Below, piece after piece: positions 9,596 through 17,665 of a stretch of 46,428 bases of DNA. A program made the position numbers and the translations under genes. The DNA comes from Cyclobacteriaceae bacterium (GTDB taxonomy: Bacteria; Bacteroidota; Bacteroidia; Cytophagales; Cyclobacteriaceae). How positions within the stretch are numbered: the stretch's first letter is position 1; every line of letters begins with the position of its first letter. The notes below the pieces were generated by a model that ran no database searches, had not been told where the DNA came from, and worked only from the letters and a program-made list of their open reading frames with translations. Location: contig JAHEGY010000024.1 of assembly GCA_024644875.1 (NCBI GenBank), positions 1 through 46,428 of the forward strand, given 5' to 3'.

Positions 9596-9890
9596 TTAGA
9601 TCAATCTTCGTCTGATAAATTTACGTAATCTTTTTGCTTATATGAAATACACATGAAATGATATAAAGGTTTAAATAAATCCGGAAAATTTTTATTCTCA
9701 GGTGTATAACGTTTTAGCGCGTTACTTATTTGTCTGAAATAAACAGATACGTGTTCATAATTCATTGAACGAAGATTTTTGATTTGTTAAAGTGGCTTCT
9801 AATGGTTTACTACTTGTATGAAAATAAGAAAAATCGATTTAAAAAATCATGACTGCGGGGGTACCCCGGGGCAGCCACAATAAATATAGA
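9596..9890. other. 295-nt AT-rich intergenic region
   Basis: Lies between the serpin gene start and the end of the minus-strand outer-membrane gene. Apart from the GC-rich hairpin at 9853-9874 I see no coding frame, repeat or RNA structure. Any serpin promoter should be here, but no exact TAnnTTTG match is found on the minus strand. Confidence 0.5.
9853..9874 (-). terminator. Possible intrinsic terminator of the lrp-panB operon
   Basis: On the minus strand, downstream of the outer-membrane gene that ends at 9891, a strongly GC-rich stretch can fold with CTGC pairing GCAG outside and GGGG pairing CCCC inside, with a small C bulge. Eight nucleotides later the minus strand has a run of six T. 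The GC content stands out against very AT-rich surroundings. The stem is imperfect and the T run is offset, so this is a candidate only. Confidence 0.4.
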
Positions 9891-10676
9891 TCATTTTTTC
9901 TTTTTCCGGCCCTTGCCTGTATATTTCTCGTAGATGAAGGATTTTCTAGGCTCCTTGTCTATTACAAAAGTATATTTTATGAAGACGGTCAGGTATTTGT
10001 CATTGTTTGGGCTATCGGAACTTTTATACCCATCGAGGAAATCAGTCCTGGTGAATCTGTAGTTCCCTTCCAGGCTTAATTTATGATATTTATCAAAGTA
10101 GTAACTTACCCCGGCTCCAACTGGATATATAAGAGATGCCTTAGAATAATCGTAATTCAAATACGTAGTATCAATTCCACTTTCAATACCTTCAAGACCA
10201 CCCTCCAAGTTATGATCAGGAAAGAATACGACCTGCCCAACACCACCGAAGATGTACGGATTCCACCTTTTGAACTGACCATCGATACGGCTTTGCCTGA
10301 ACAGATCGATCACTCCATTTATTTGGTAATCGAAATTAATCGAAGAAAATTCACGGGTATGAATTGGTTGCGTAAAACCTGATCTGGATGATAACCGGAA
10401 TACATTGAACTCAGCCCTCAGGCTTATCCTCTCAAATAACCGGTAGGAAAGACCCGTCCCAATACCTGGATTTAAAAAATAGTTCTGGTTAACGAAATTG
10501 CTCATCCCAGAGAATTCGCCATCGTAAATTGCAATACCGGTTCCTATTGAAACAGAAAACCTGTTCAGGTAAGGATTGAACCTGGATTCATTATAATTAT
10601 ATGGCTTATTCTGCGCAAAGCTGGAAATGGTACAAAGCCATAATAGTATGGTCAAATACATGCTGCTGGTTTTCAT
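9891..10676 (-). CDS. Outer-membrane beta-barrel protein with a lysine-rich tail
   Basis: A 261-residue protein with a signal peptide (hydrophobic to about residue 21, cut at FAQ/NKP). The body has repeated amphipathic strands (GTGIAIYDGEFSG, SLRAEFNVFRLS, YIFGGVGQVVFF, VGAGVSYYFDKYHKLSLEG), typical of eight-stranded barrels in the DUF6089/PorG-like group. Unlike most barrel proteins it does not stop at an aromatic residue: after the last strand (KYTFVI) there are about 25 more residues ending in GKGRKKKK. It is the last gene of the lrp, phosphoribosyltransferase, panB run and begins 11 nt after panB, so it is very probably cotranscribed with these cytoplasmic genes. No function can be assigned beyond outer-membrane location. 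Confidence 0.7.
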   Translation of the reverse strand: MKTSSMYLTILLWLCTISSFAQNKPYNYNESRFNPYLNRFSVSIGTGIAIYDGEFSGMSNFVNQNYFLNPGIGTGLSYRLFERISLRAEFNVFRLSSRSGFTQPIHTREFSSINFDYQINGVIDLFRQSRIDGQFKRWNPYIFGGVGQVVFFPDHNLEGGLEGIESGIDTTYLNYDYSKASLIYPVGAGVSYYFDKYHKLSLEGNYRFTRTDFLDGYKSSDSPNNDKYLTVFIKYTFVIDKEPRKSFIYEKYTGKGRKKKK

Positions 10677-10687
10677 AATCTGGTGCT

Positions 10688-11506
10688 TTAATAGCTTTCC
10701 TTCTGATTCGGAAATGAACCGCTTTTTATGTCATGGATATAATGTTTTATTGCTTCAGAAATTACTGTATTCAAATCAGCATATCGCCTTAAAAAACGTG
10801 GATTAAAATCTTTATTGATCCCCAGTACATCGTGCACTACAAGCACCTGTCCATCCGTATAAGGCCCGGCGCCTATTCCTATTACCGGGATCTTTAATTC
10901 CGATGTTACTGACTTTGCAAGAGAGGCAGGGATCTTCTCAAGAACAATGGCAAAACATCCGCATTTTTCAAGCTCAAGGGCATCTTCAATCAGTTTTTCA
11001 GCTTCTTCCTCTGCTTTTGCCCTGACCGTGTAGGTACCGAATTTATAAATCGATTGTGGCATTAAGCCCAGGTGTCCCATTACCGGCACACCTGCCGATA
11101 ACACCCGCATTATGGATTCCTTTATTTCCTTTCCCCCTTCCATTTTCACTGCATGAGCGCCCGATTCCTTCATAATACGGATCGCTGACTTTAAGGCCTC
11201 TGATGAACTCCCCTGATAGGATCCGAATGGGATATCTACTACCACCAAAGCTCTTTTTGCTGCCTTTACAACAGCTGTAGCATGATAGATCATCTGATCC
11301 AGGGTGATTGGTAATGTCGTTTCATGGCCTGCCATAACGTTTGATGCAGAATCGCCAACAAGAATGACTTCAATGCCTGAAGCATCTACTATTTTGCCCA
11401 GGGAATAATCATATGCCGTAAGCATAGATATCTTCTCACCCTTTTCCTTAAGCTCCCCTAAGGTATGTGTTGTTACACGTACTATTTCATCCTTGCTTTT
11501 TGACAT
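10688..11506 (-). CDS. panB: 3-methyl-2-oxobutanoate hydroxymethyltransferase
   Basis: A 272-residue ketopantoate hydroxymethyltransferase, the first step of pantothenate and coenzyme A synthesis. It transfers a one-carbon unit from methylene-tetrahydrofolate to 2-oxoisovalerate. The family blocks are present: [17 protein letters not shown] near the N terminus, [13 protein letters not shown] with the metal-binding Asp, [34 protein letters not shown] and [16 protein letters not shown]. Length is standard. It starts 5 nt after the phosphoribosyltransferase stop and is followed by the barrel protein gene after 11 nt. panC and panD, often linked to it, are not in the window. Confidence 0.97.
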   Translation of the reverse strand: MSKSKDEIVRVTTHTLGELKEKGEKISMLTAYDYSLGKIVDASGIEVILVGDSASNVMAGHETTLPITLDQMIYHATAVVKAAKRALVVVDIPFGSYQGSSSEALKSAIRIMKESGAHAVKMEGGKEIKESIMRVLSAGVPVMGHLGLMPQSIYKFGTYTVRAKAEEEAEKLIEDALELEKCGCFAIVLEKIPASLAKSVTSELKIPVIGIGAGPYTDGQVLVVHDVLGINKDFNPRFLRRYADLNTVISEAIKHYIHDIKSGSFPNQKESY

Positions 11507-11511
11507 TGAAA

Positions 11512-12018
11512 TTAATATAAATAGACTCCAAAACCCTTCTTGTCAAGGTTCACACGTATATGGTCGTTTAAAGTTGTTGATAATTCATATCCTGTATAAT
11601 TGGCATTTACGGGAAAGATCGCATAACTCCGATTTACAAGAACGGCCACCTGTATCTTATTAACGTCCACTTCCAGGAAGGGCTTCATACCAAGGATAAA
11701 GGTTTTTCCGGTATGTAGCACATCATCCACAATGATCACGGTTTTACCCGAAGCCTGACCAGGGTCAATATCCAACTCCACCTTACTGTTCATTTTACCT
11801 TTTTTATCCAGTATGATCTTGGCAAGTGTTAACTTAAAAGGCGTTATGTTCGAAAGTTCTTTTACTAACATTTTTGCAAGTTTGAATCCCTCCGTTGGAA
11901 TCCCGGCAATGATGAGTTCCTTTTCTGAAATATTGTTTTCATATATTTCGAAAGCGATACGTTTTACTTTCTGGAAGATCTGATTTTTATCCAGTATAAG
12001 ATCCTTAACTTCTTGCAT
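11512..12018 (-). CDS. PyrR-like type I phosphoribosyltransferase
   Basis: A 168-residue protein of the type I phosphoribosyltransferase fold. The PRPP-binding loop is [15 protein letters not shown] at residues 93-107. [16 protein letters not shown] near 36-51 corresponds to the GIKTRG block of PyrR, and QVAVLVNRS followed by [12 protein letters not shown] matches PyrR's AVLVDRG and the block after it. PyrR has uracil phosphoribosyltransferase activity and, in Gram-positive bacteria, controls pyr operons through RNA. No pyrimidine gene is near, and the NRS in place of DRG is a variation. It could therefore be a catalytic homologue with another base. It lies between the Lrp-type gene (14 nt upstream) and panB (5 nt downstream) in one transcription unit. 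Confidence 0.8.
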   Translation of the reverse strand: MQEVKDLILDKNQIFQKVKRIAFEIYENNISEKELIIAGIPTEGFKLAKMLVKELSNITPFKLTLAKIILDKKGKMNSKVELDIDPGQASGKTVIIVDDVLHTGKTFILGMKPFLEVDVNKIQVAVLVNRSYAIFPVNANYTGYELSTTLNDHIRVNLDKKGFGVYLY

Positions 12019-12032
12019 GTTATTATTTATAT

Positions 12033-12524
12033 TTAATGATCATCAATCGAATCAGGAATAGGCATCACCTTGCTGTCTTTAAAGGTCGACAGAACCACCA
12101 TGGATTGCATATTATCGACAACCTTTATGTCACTTACCTTTTCAAGCATAAGTTTCTGGTAAGCCGGAATATCTTTCGAAATGATCTTCAGGATAAAGTC
12201 ACCTGCGCCAGTAATATGGTGACATTCGATCACTTCATCAACTGTGTTTATCTCTTCGATAAACTTGTCTATGTTTTCCTTATTATGGCCGCTTAATGTT
12301 ACCAGAACGAATGTAGTTACGCCAAGGCCGATCTTAGATATATCGAGTTTGGCATGATAACTATTGATAACACCTAGATTTTCCAGTTTCTTTACACGCT
12401 CGAGCGTTGGTGCGGGTGACAGTCCTATATCCTTGCTCAGCTGTGCATTGGTTATCTTTGCGCTCTTCTGTAAAATCTCGAGAATCTTCCGGTCTATTTT
12501 GTCAAATTTCAAATGATGTGCCAT
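12033..12524 (-). CDS. Lrp/AsnC family transcriptional regulator
   Basis: A 163-residue regulator. The N-terminal winged helix-turn-helix starts with FDKIDRKILEILQKSAKITNAQLSKDIG-type sequence (about residues 7-33) and the recognition helix ends near TLERVKKLE. The C-terminal RAM/AsnC ligand-binding domain (about 70-150) has the family's GDFILKI block. Lrp-type proteins sense amino acids and form octamers on DNA. It is first in a four-gene minus-strand operon with the PyrR-like gene, panB and a barrel protein, so it probably regulates its own operon. A clear TAACTTTG -7 element sits 26 nt upstream of the ATG. The effector cannot be read from the sequence; branched-chain amino or keto acids would suit panB. 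Confidence 0.93.
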   Translation of the reverse strand: MAHHLKFDKIDRKILEILQKSAKITNAQLSKDIGLSPAPTLERVKKLENLGVINSYHAKLDISKIGLGVTTFVLVTLSGHNKENIDKFIEEINTVDEVIECHHITGAGDFILKIISKDIPAYQKLMLEKVSDIKVVDNMQSMVVLSTFKDSKVMPIPDSIDDH

Positions 12525-12549
12525 TTCAATATCAAAATTTTATTCTGAT

Positions 12550-12557
12550 CAAAGTTA
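12550..12557 (-). promoter_or_regulatory. Bacteroidota promoter -7 element of the lrp operon
   Basis: On the minus strand this reads TAACTTTG, an exact TAnnTTTG match, 26 nt from the lrp-type start codon. It would drive the whole lrp, PyrR-like, panB, barrel unit. No TTTG is found at the usual -33 spacing. Confidence 0.55.
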
Positions 12558-12750
12558 AGAATTTTATTTTTTATTTTATAAAGATCAAGAAATCTTTAAG
12601 AATATGTTTAAAAATTCTTTTACGACCAATATTTCCATTGCAACATTCCATAGTAAATAGGATCTATATTCTAAACCCGCTTTTTAAGGATTTATTGTTT
12701 CGGATGTCTTTATTTGGTGTATATTTAGAAGCCTAAAAAAATTTAGATCT

Positions 12751-13821
12751 ATGGATAAGCTAAGCAGACAATTTCTTTATACTTATTTAAACAATATATC
12801 ACCTACTGGTCACGAATATTCAGGCCAGAGGATCTGGTTGGATTATATCAAAAAGTACATTGATGATTATATCGTTGACAATTACGGTACGGTTGTAGGG
12901 GTAATAAATCCTTCAGCTGAATACAAGGTAGTTATTGAGGCTCATGCTGATGAAATATCCTGGTTCATAAATTATATATCAAAAGAGGGATATTTATATG
13001 TCATCAGAAACGGGGGGTCAGACTTTCAGATTGCTCCTTCTAAAAAGGCTTTGATTCACACTGACAAGGGGCCTGTACCCGCCGTATTTGGATGGCCGGC
13101 CATACATGTACGGGATCCTAAGAGCGAACCCAAGATGAATGAAGAAACCATAGTGCTGGATTGTGGATGTGATTCCAGCGAAGAGGTTCATAAACTTGGT
13201 ATTCATGTGGGTAACGTGGTGACCTTCGATGACGACCTGATGGAGTTAAACAAGAAATACCTGGTTGGGAGAGCCCTTGATAATCGCATTGGTGGATTTA
13301 TGATTGCAGAGGTAGCCAGAAGGCTGTCAGCCAGTAAGACAAAATTGCCCTTCGGATTATATATAACAAATGCTGTCCAGGAAGAAATCGGACTGAAAGG
13401 GGCTGAAATGATTGCTGAGAATATCAAGCCTGACCTGGCTGTAATAACGGATGTAACGCATGACACGCATTCTCCGCATTACAATAAAATCAAAGAAGGA
13501 GACCTGAAAGCTGGTAAGGGGCCTGTCCTGACGTATGCCCCTGCGGTCCATAATAATGTTTTGAAAAACTTAATTCAGGTCGCTGAGAAGAATAAGATAC
13601 CTTTCCAGCGATCTGCCAGCTCGAGGATCACCGGAACGGATACAGATGCTTTTGCCTATTCCGGAATCGGGGTGCCATCAGCCCTGATCTCACTGCCGCT
13701 TAAATATATGCATACGACCGTCGAGATGGCTCACCTAAAGGATATTGAGAATATCATAAAATTATTTGTAGCATTCATATCCCAGTTGAAGGAAGGGCAT
13801 GATTACAGGTATCTGAAATAA
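12751..13821 (+). CDS. M42 family metallo-aminopeptidase
   Basis: A 356-residue cytoplasmic aminopeptidase of the M42 (glutamyl aminopeptidase / deblocking aminopeptidase) family. The expected dinuclear metal ligands can be placed: H65 and D67 in EAHADEIS, D177 in ALDNRIGG, E211 and E212 in QEEIGLKG (catalytic base and ligand), D234 in DVTHDTH, and H321 in YMHTTVE. Length matches the family, which forms large tetrahedral dodecamers that degrade peptides. It has no signal peptide. A TATATTTA sequence about 20 nt upstream differs by one base from the -7 consensus. Its stop codon abuts the aroA stop codon on the other strand with no gap. Confidence 0.92.
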   Translation: MDKLSRQFLYTYLNNISPTGHEYSGQRIWLDYIKKYIDDYIVDNYGTVVGVINPSAEYKVVIEAHADEISWFINYISKEGYLYVIRNGGSDFQIAPSKKALIHTDKGPVPAVFGWPAIHVRDPKSEPKMNEETIVLDCGCDSSEEVHKLGIHVGNVVTFDDDLMELNKKYLVGRALDNRIGGFMIAEVARRLSASKTKLPFGLYITNAVQEEIGLKGAEMIAENIKPDLAVITDVTHDTHSPHYNKIKEGDLKAGKGPVLTYAPAVHNNVLKNLIQVAEKNKIPFQRSASSRITGTDTDAFAYSGIGVPSALISLPLKYMHTTVEMAHLKDIENIIKLFVAFISQLKEGHDYRYLK

Positions 13822-15060
13822 TCAGATTCGATCAATTGAGAATCCTGCCCTTTCCATATCTGACCAAAAGGAAGGATAGGATTTATTGACGACAGCTGCA
13901 TTTTCAATTTGGACGTTCATCTTTGTTGCCAAAGGGGCAAAAGCCATGGCCATCCTGTGGTCATCATAAGTATTCACCGATATTCTTTCAGGTAATTTGT
14001 CCAACCGGCCTGGTACCAGGTCCCATTCATGCTTGTTTTTTTCGATCAGGCTCGCCCCAATTTTTGATAGTTCATTTTGTAATGCTGCTATCCTATCGGT
14101 TTCCTTTATTCGCAGGCTTTCCAGGCCTGTTATGCGAGCAGAAATCTCCCTGGCTGCACATACGACGGCTATCGTTTGCGCCAGGTCCGGAACGTCGCTG
14201 AAGTCAAATTCCACATGATTGGAGTGCTTTGTTTTAGTCAGCAACAGCCCTTCACTATTGAATTCACTCTTAACCCCTAATTTCAACATGATATCTTGTA
14301 TGTGACTGTCGCCCTGGTATGAAGGCAAACTAAAATCTTCCAATATTACCTCTGCTACGTCGGCCAGGGCAGTAATAGCATACCAGTATGAAGCCCCAGA
14401 CCAATCCGGATCGACTTCAAAAACAGTTTCATTATAGTTTCCTTCCGGGACATGAATTTTGTTTCCCTGACTGCTTGCAGATACTCCAAATTGCTTCATA
14501 ATGCCCAGGGTCATATCAATATATGGTCTGCTGCTTATTTTACCGGTAAGCTCAAGATCTAAACCTTTTTCAAGCAAAGGGCCTATCATTAGTATTGCTG
14601 AAATATACTGGCTGCTTACATCGCCCTTCATTCTAATTTCTGATTGCCCGGTACTCAGAAATCCTTTAATTCTTAAAGGAGGATAGCCATCTTTTTCAAG
14701 GTAATCTATCCGGGCACCCAGTTGCCTCAAGGCCTCAACAAGTATTCCAATTGGTCTGTCACACATACGGGGTGTACCGGTAATAATACGATCATTTCCT
14801 TTGAAAGCCAGATAAGCTGTCAGAAATCTCATGGTGGTCCCTGCATCAATCACATCCAGCGTATGATCTTTTGATTTGAGAAGCTTTTCCATAGTTTGCG
14901 TATCCCTGGCTCTGGACAGGTTTTTAACCTCTCCTTTTCCAGCAATAGCCCTGATGATCAAAGCCCGGTTACTCTCACTTTTTGAAGCGGGTACCAGAAT
15001 TTTGCAGGTTTTTATTACAGGTAATTTTTTAATTTCAATAAGATCTTTTTTTTCGCTCAT
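13822..15060 (-). CDS. aroA: 3-phosphoshikimate 1-carboxyvinyltransferase (EPSP synthase)
   Basis: The sixth shikimate-pathway enzyme, joining shikimate 3-phosphate and phosphoenolpyruvate. Signature blocks are clear: PASKSESNRALIIRA near the N terminus, DAGTTMRFLTAYLA, GTPRMCDRPIG, the GDVSSQYISA loop, the KETDRIAALQNELSKIG block and DDHRMAMAFAP. I place the start at ATG 15060 (MSEKKDLIEI), giving 412 residues, close to the family norm. An in-frame ATG at 15111 would add 17 residues (MAFRDQNGIN...) that do not resemble the family. It belongs to the same minus-strand shikimate group as aroB and the DAHP synthase, but the small plus-strand gene at 15262 lies between them. Confidence 0.93.
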   Translation of the reverse strand: MSEKKDLIEIKKLPVIKTCKILVPASKSESNRALIIRAIAGKGEVKNLSRARDTQTMEKLLKSKDHTLDVIDAGTTMRFLTAYLAFKGNDRIITGTPRMCDRPIGILVEALRQLGARIDYLEKDGYPPLRIKGFLSTGQSEIRMKGDVSSQYISAILMIGPLLEKGLDLELTGKISSRPYIDMTLGIMKQFGVSASSQGNKIHVPEGNYNETVFEVDPDWSGASYWYAITALADVAEVILEDFSLPSYQGDSHIQDIMLKLGVKSEFNSEGLLLTKTKHSNHVEFDFSDVPDLAQTIAVVCAAREISARITGLESLRIKETDRIAALQNELSKIGASLIEKNKHEWDLVPGRLDKLPERISVNTYDDHRMAMAFAPLATKMNVQIENAAVVNKSYPSFWSDMERAGFSIDRI

Positions 15061-15261
15061 AGGCAATATTAATCTATTAAAATTAATGCCATTTTGATCA
15101 CGAAAAGCCATTATGAGCTCTTTTTAATCGCAGTAAAAGCTTAAAAAATAATTTTTTTAATAATTCTAATAAAAAATTTCATTATTTAAAGTTATTTTAT
15201 TATCTTGAGGCGAACATTTATTACGAAAACCAGGTATAATATTATAGAAACCTATTACAAT

Positions 15262-15453
15262 ATGAAAAGTTTAGTTAAAGTTTTAGTGGTTGTAGGTACA
15301 GGAATGTTAATTGGAACAGTAGCCGGTAAATATTTAAAATCAGATCGCAGGCAATCTGGAAAGAATTTAAGGGACTTTATAAGTGACAGTAAATTGTTTT
15401 CCCGAACGTCAGTGGATAAAAAACAAGCTGAGCTTGAGATGTATTTTATTTAA
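15262..15453 (+). CDS. Small YtxH-like membrane protein
   Basis: A 63-residue protein beginning MKSLVKVLVVVGTG. One glycine-rich transmembrane helix (about residues 4-24) is followed by a basic segment (KYLKSDRRQSGKNLRD) and a polar tail. This layout resembles YtxH-type proteins, in which a short glycine-rich helix precedes a GK-x-LR region; the match is loose. The frame is open back to a TTG at 15205, but that upstream stretch is AT-rich and overlaps TATCTTGA, a near match to a -7 element, so ATG 15262 is preferred. It reads against the shikimate genes and its last codons overlap the end of aroB by four bases. Function unknown. Confidence 0.6.
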   Translation: MKSLVKVLVVVGTGMLIGTVAGKYLKSDRRQSGKNLRDFISDSKLFSRTSVDKKQAELEMYFI

Positions 15454-16490
15454 GGCCTTGCATAAAGTTGCAATACTTCCCTGATCTCATTTTGTTCAAT
15501 CCCCACATTGAAAACTGAATTTCCTATCTCCTTAAGCAGGGAAAAATTAATTATGCCTTTTACATTTTTCTTATCCTGGAGGCAGAGCTTCGTAATCTCC
15601 TCAATATCCTCCAAAGAGATCCGGATCCTGCCAAAAGTTTCTGTGATATAATTTTCAATACTTTTTACTGATGATTCAGGAAGGTTGCAAAACTTTCCTG
15701 ACAGATACGTTTCACATATCATACCGGCAGCGATAGCTTCCCCATGCAATAACCTTTGCTCATCCATTTGCAGGAAATAACTTTCAATGGCATGACCTAT
15801 GGTATGTCCGAAATTCAGTATTTTCCTTCGGCCTTTTTCAAAAGGATCTTCTTCCACTACTTTATTCTTTACTTCCACTGAGTGATTAACAATGTCCGGC
15901 CAGTTCTGGTCTTTAAAATCAACATCAGATATAATCTTCCAATAGTCCTTATCTGCAATCAGGCAATGTTTGATCACTTCAGCAAAACCTGACCGTAACT
16001 CTCTCTCCGGGAGTGTCTTTAGGAATTTTGTATCTATAAAAACCTTCCTGGGCAGTTCAAAGGTCCCTATGTGGTTTTTAAATCCAAGAAAGTCTATCCC
16101 TAATTTTCCCCCGATGCTGGCATCGACCTGGGATAGGAGGGTCGTTGGGATATTTACAAAGTCAATGCCCCTTTTATAAGTTGCAGCACAAAATCCACCC
16201 ATATCACCGATCACGCCCCCACCCAGATTGACCAGCAGGGATTTCCTCTCATAATGGTTGTCCGTTAATTCTCTCCAGATCCGCACACAGGTATCCAGTG
16301 TTTTCTTTTCTTCACCACTTTCAATTTCAATAATATCTGTGGGCTTGATCACCTTATGCACCAGAGGTAAACAATGTAATCTCGTATTTTCATCGACAAG
16401 GACCGCCACCTTATCATAATCTGATGCGTTAAAAAATGCCTGTATGTTGACGGATATATTCTGACTTATTTCAATTTCCTCAGGAAGCAT
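15450..16490 (-). CDS. aroB: 3-dehydroquinate synthase
   Basis: A 346-residue NAD- and metal-dependent enzyme, second step of the shikimate pathway (DAHP to 3-dehydroquinate). The family blocks are readable: VDENTR, IESGEEKKTLDT, NLGGGVIGDMGGFCAATYKRG, IPTTLLSQVDASIGGK, the ELRSGFAEVIKH block, and LNFGHTIGHAIES with metal-binding histidines, followed by LLHGEAIAAGM. Length is usual. Its start overlaps the end of the DAHP synthase gene by 11 nt, so the two are cotranscribed and probably translationally coupled. The 3' end overlaps the small plus-strand gene by four bases. Confidence 0.97.
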   Translation of the reverse strand: MLPEEIEISQNISVNIQAFFNASDYDKVAVLVDENTRLHCLPLVHKVIKPTDIIEIESGEEKKTLDTCVRIWRELTDNHYERKSLLVNLGGGVIGDMGGFCAATYKRGIDFVNIPTTLLSQVDASIGGKLGIDFLGFKNHIGTFELPRKVFIDTKFLKTLPERELRSGFAEVIKHCLIADKDYWKIISDVDFKDQNWPDIVNHSVEVKNKVVEEDPFEKGRRKILNFGHTIGHAIESYFLQMDEQRLLHGEAIAAGMICETYLSGKFCNLPESSVKSIENYITETFGRIRISLEDIEEITKLCLQDKKNVKGIINFSLLKEIGNSVFNVGIEQNEIREVLQLYARP

Positions 16491-17580
16491 CCTTAGCCTT
16501 TTGAAATGATTTGTTCATAATCTCCCTTTGCCGGCGGATTGAATTCTCATGGATCCTTTTAAATATTTCATCCATAAAATCCACATCCAATCCCAATTGT
16601 TTTGCCCAGCTCTCCCGGCTTTCGGAAATTTCCTTCCACCTGTTCTTCTGGAAAACGGTTACATTGTTGTCCCTTTTATAAAAACCGATCTTATCAACAA
16701 TACTCATTCGGGTTGCGATCATTTCATAGAGGTCCTGGTCGACCTGATCAATCTCGTCACGGAGTTCTTCAAGGTGAGAGAGGAATTCCTTGTTCTTTGA
16801 GGTTGGATTCCTGAAGGTCACTGATTCAAGGAGCTGTCCTAATTTTTCAGGCGTGATCTGTTGTTTTGCATCGCTCCAGGCACTAGCAGGGTCCCGGTGT
16901 GTTTCAATCATCAAACCATCGTAATCAAGGTCTGTGGCTTTCTGGGAAATTTCGAGTATCATCCTGCTGTCACCAGCAATATGACTGGGATCACAGATAA
17001 GTGGTATTTCAGTAAAAGTCTTTTTCAATTCAATAGGAATAGTCCATTGCGGGGTATTCCGGAACCTGGTTTTCTGGATGGAAGAAAAACCTCTGTGAAT
17101 GGCACCGATCTTTGATACTCCTGCCTGATGAAACCTTTCGATTGCACCAATCCACAAGGACAGTTCAGGATTGATCGGATTTTTAATAAATACAGGGACG
17201 TCAACGCCCTTCAAAGCATTTGCTATTTCCTGTACCGTAAAAGGATTGACCGTTGACCGTGCACCGATCCAGAGAATATCGACACCATGGTACAAGGATT
17301 CTTCCACATGATGTGGGTTCGCAACCTCCACAGCAAACTGAACATCTATTTCGTCTTTTATGTCGCGTATCCATTTTAAAGCATTCACCCCAATACCTTC
17401 AAAGTTATTCGGACGTGTTCTTGGCTTCCAGACACCCGCCCGGATAATGTTGATCCCAAGATCGTGAATGGCCAGTGATGTTTCACGTAATTGCTCACTT
17501 GTCTCCGCACTGCAAGGACCTGCCATGATAAGCGGTCGCTTCCATTGTCCTCCCCAACTTTTCAATCCTTTAATTTCCAT
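16480..17580 (-). CDS. Bifunctional DAHP synthase / chorismate mutase
   Basis: A 366-residue fusion. Residues about 1-260 are a type I-beta (KDO8PS-like) 3-deoxy-7-phosphoheptulonate synthase: LIMAGPCSAET, RAGVWKPRTRPNNFEG, IGARS, KNPINPE, IGAIHRGF, ICDPSHIAGD and LMIETHRDP. Residues about 270-360 are a type II (AroQ) chorismate mutase with LRDEIDQVDQDLYEMIATRM at its first helix. The order with mutase at the C terminus is the Bacteroidota arrangement (reported for Porphyromonas gingivalis), opposite to the Bacillus one; the mutase domain is thought to serve as the feedback sensor through prephenate. It is first in a pair with aroB. The divergent region to the proline dehydrogenase gene is only 85 nt and shows no exact -7 match. 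Confidence 0.95.
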   Translation of the reverse strand: MEIKGLKSWGGQWKRPLIMAGPCSAETSEQLRETSLAIHDLGINIIRAGVWKPRTRPNNFEGIGVNALKWIRDIKDEIDVQFAVEVANPHHVEESLYHGVDILWIGARSTVNPFTVQEIANALKGVDVPVFIKNPINPELSLWIGAIERFHQAGVSKIGAIHRGFSSIQKTRFRNTPQWTIPIELKKTFTEIPLICDPSHIAGDSRMILEISQKATDLDYDGLMIETHRDPASAWSDAKQQITPEKLGQLLESVTFRNPTSKNKEFLSHLEELRDEIDQVDQDLYEMIATRMSIVDKIGFYKRDNNVTVFQKNRWKEISESRESWAKQLGLDVDFMDEIFKRIHENSIRRQREIMNKSFQKAKDAS

Positions 17581-17665
17581 CTATTTTTATTTAAATATTC
17601 CTAAAATCTTGTTTCTTTGTCGTGTTTTTGATCTTTATTTAATTTAACCTGTTATATTTTTTAAA

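Noticed and set aside
15061-15111. 17-residue N-terminal extension of aroA
   Set aside because: MAFRDQNGINFNRLILP does not resemble the EPSP synthase N terminus; ATG 15060 gives the normal length.
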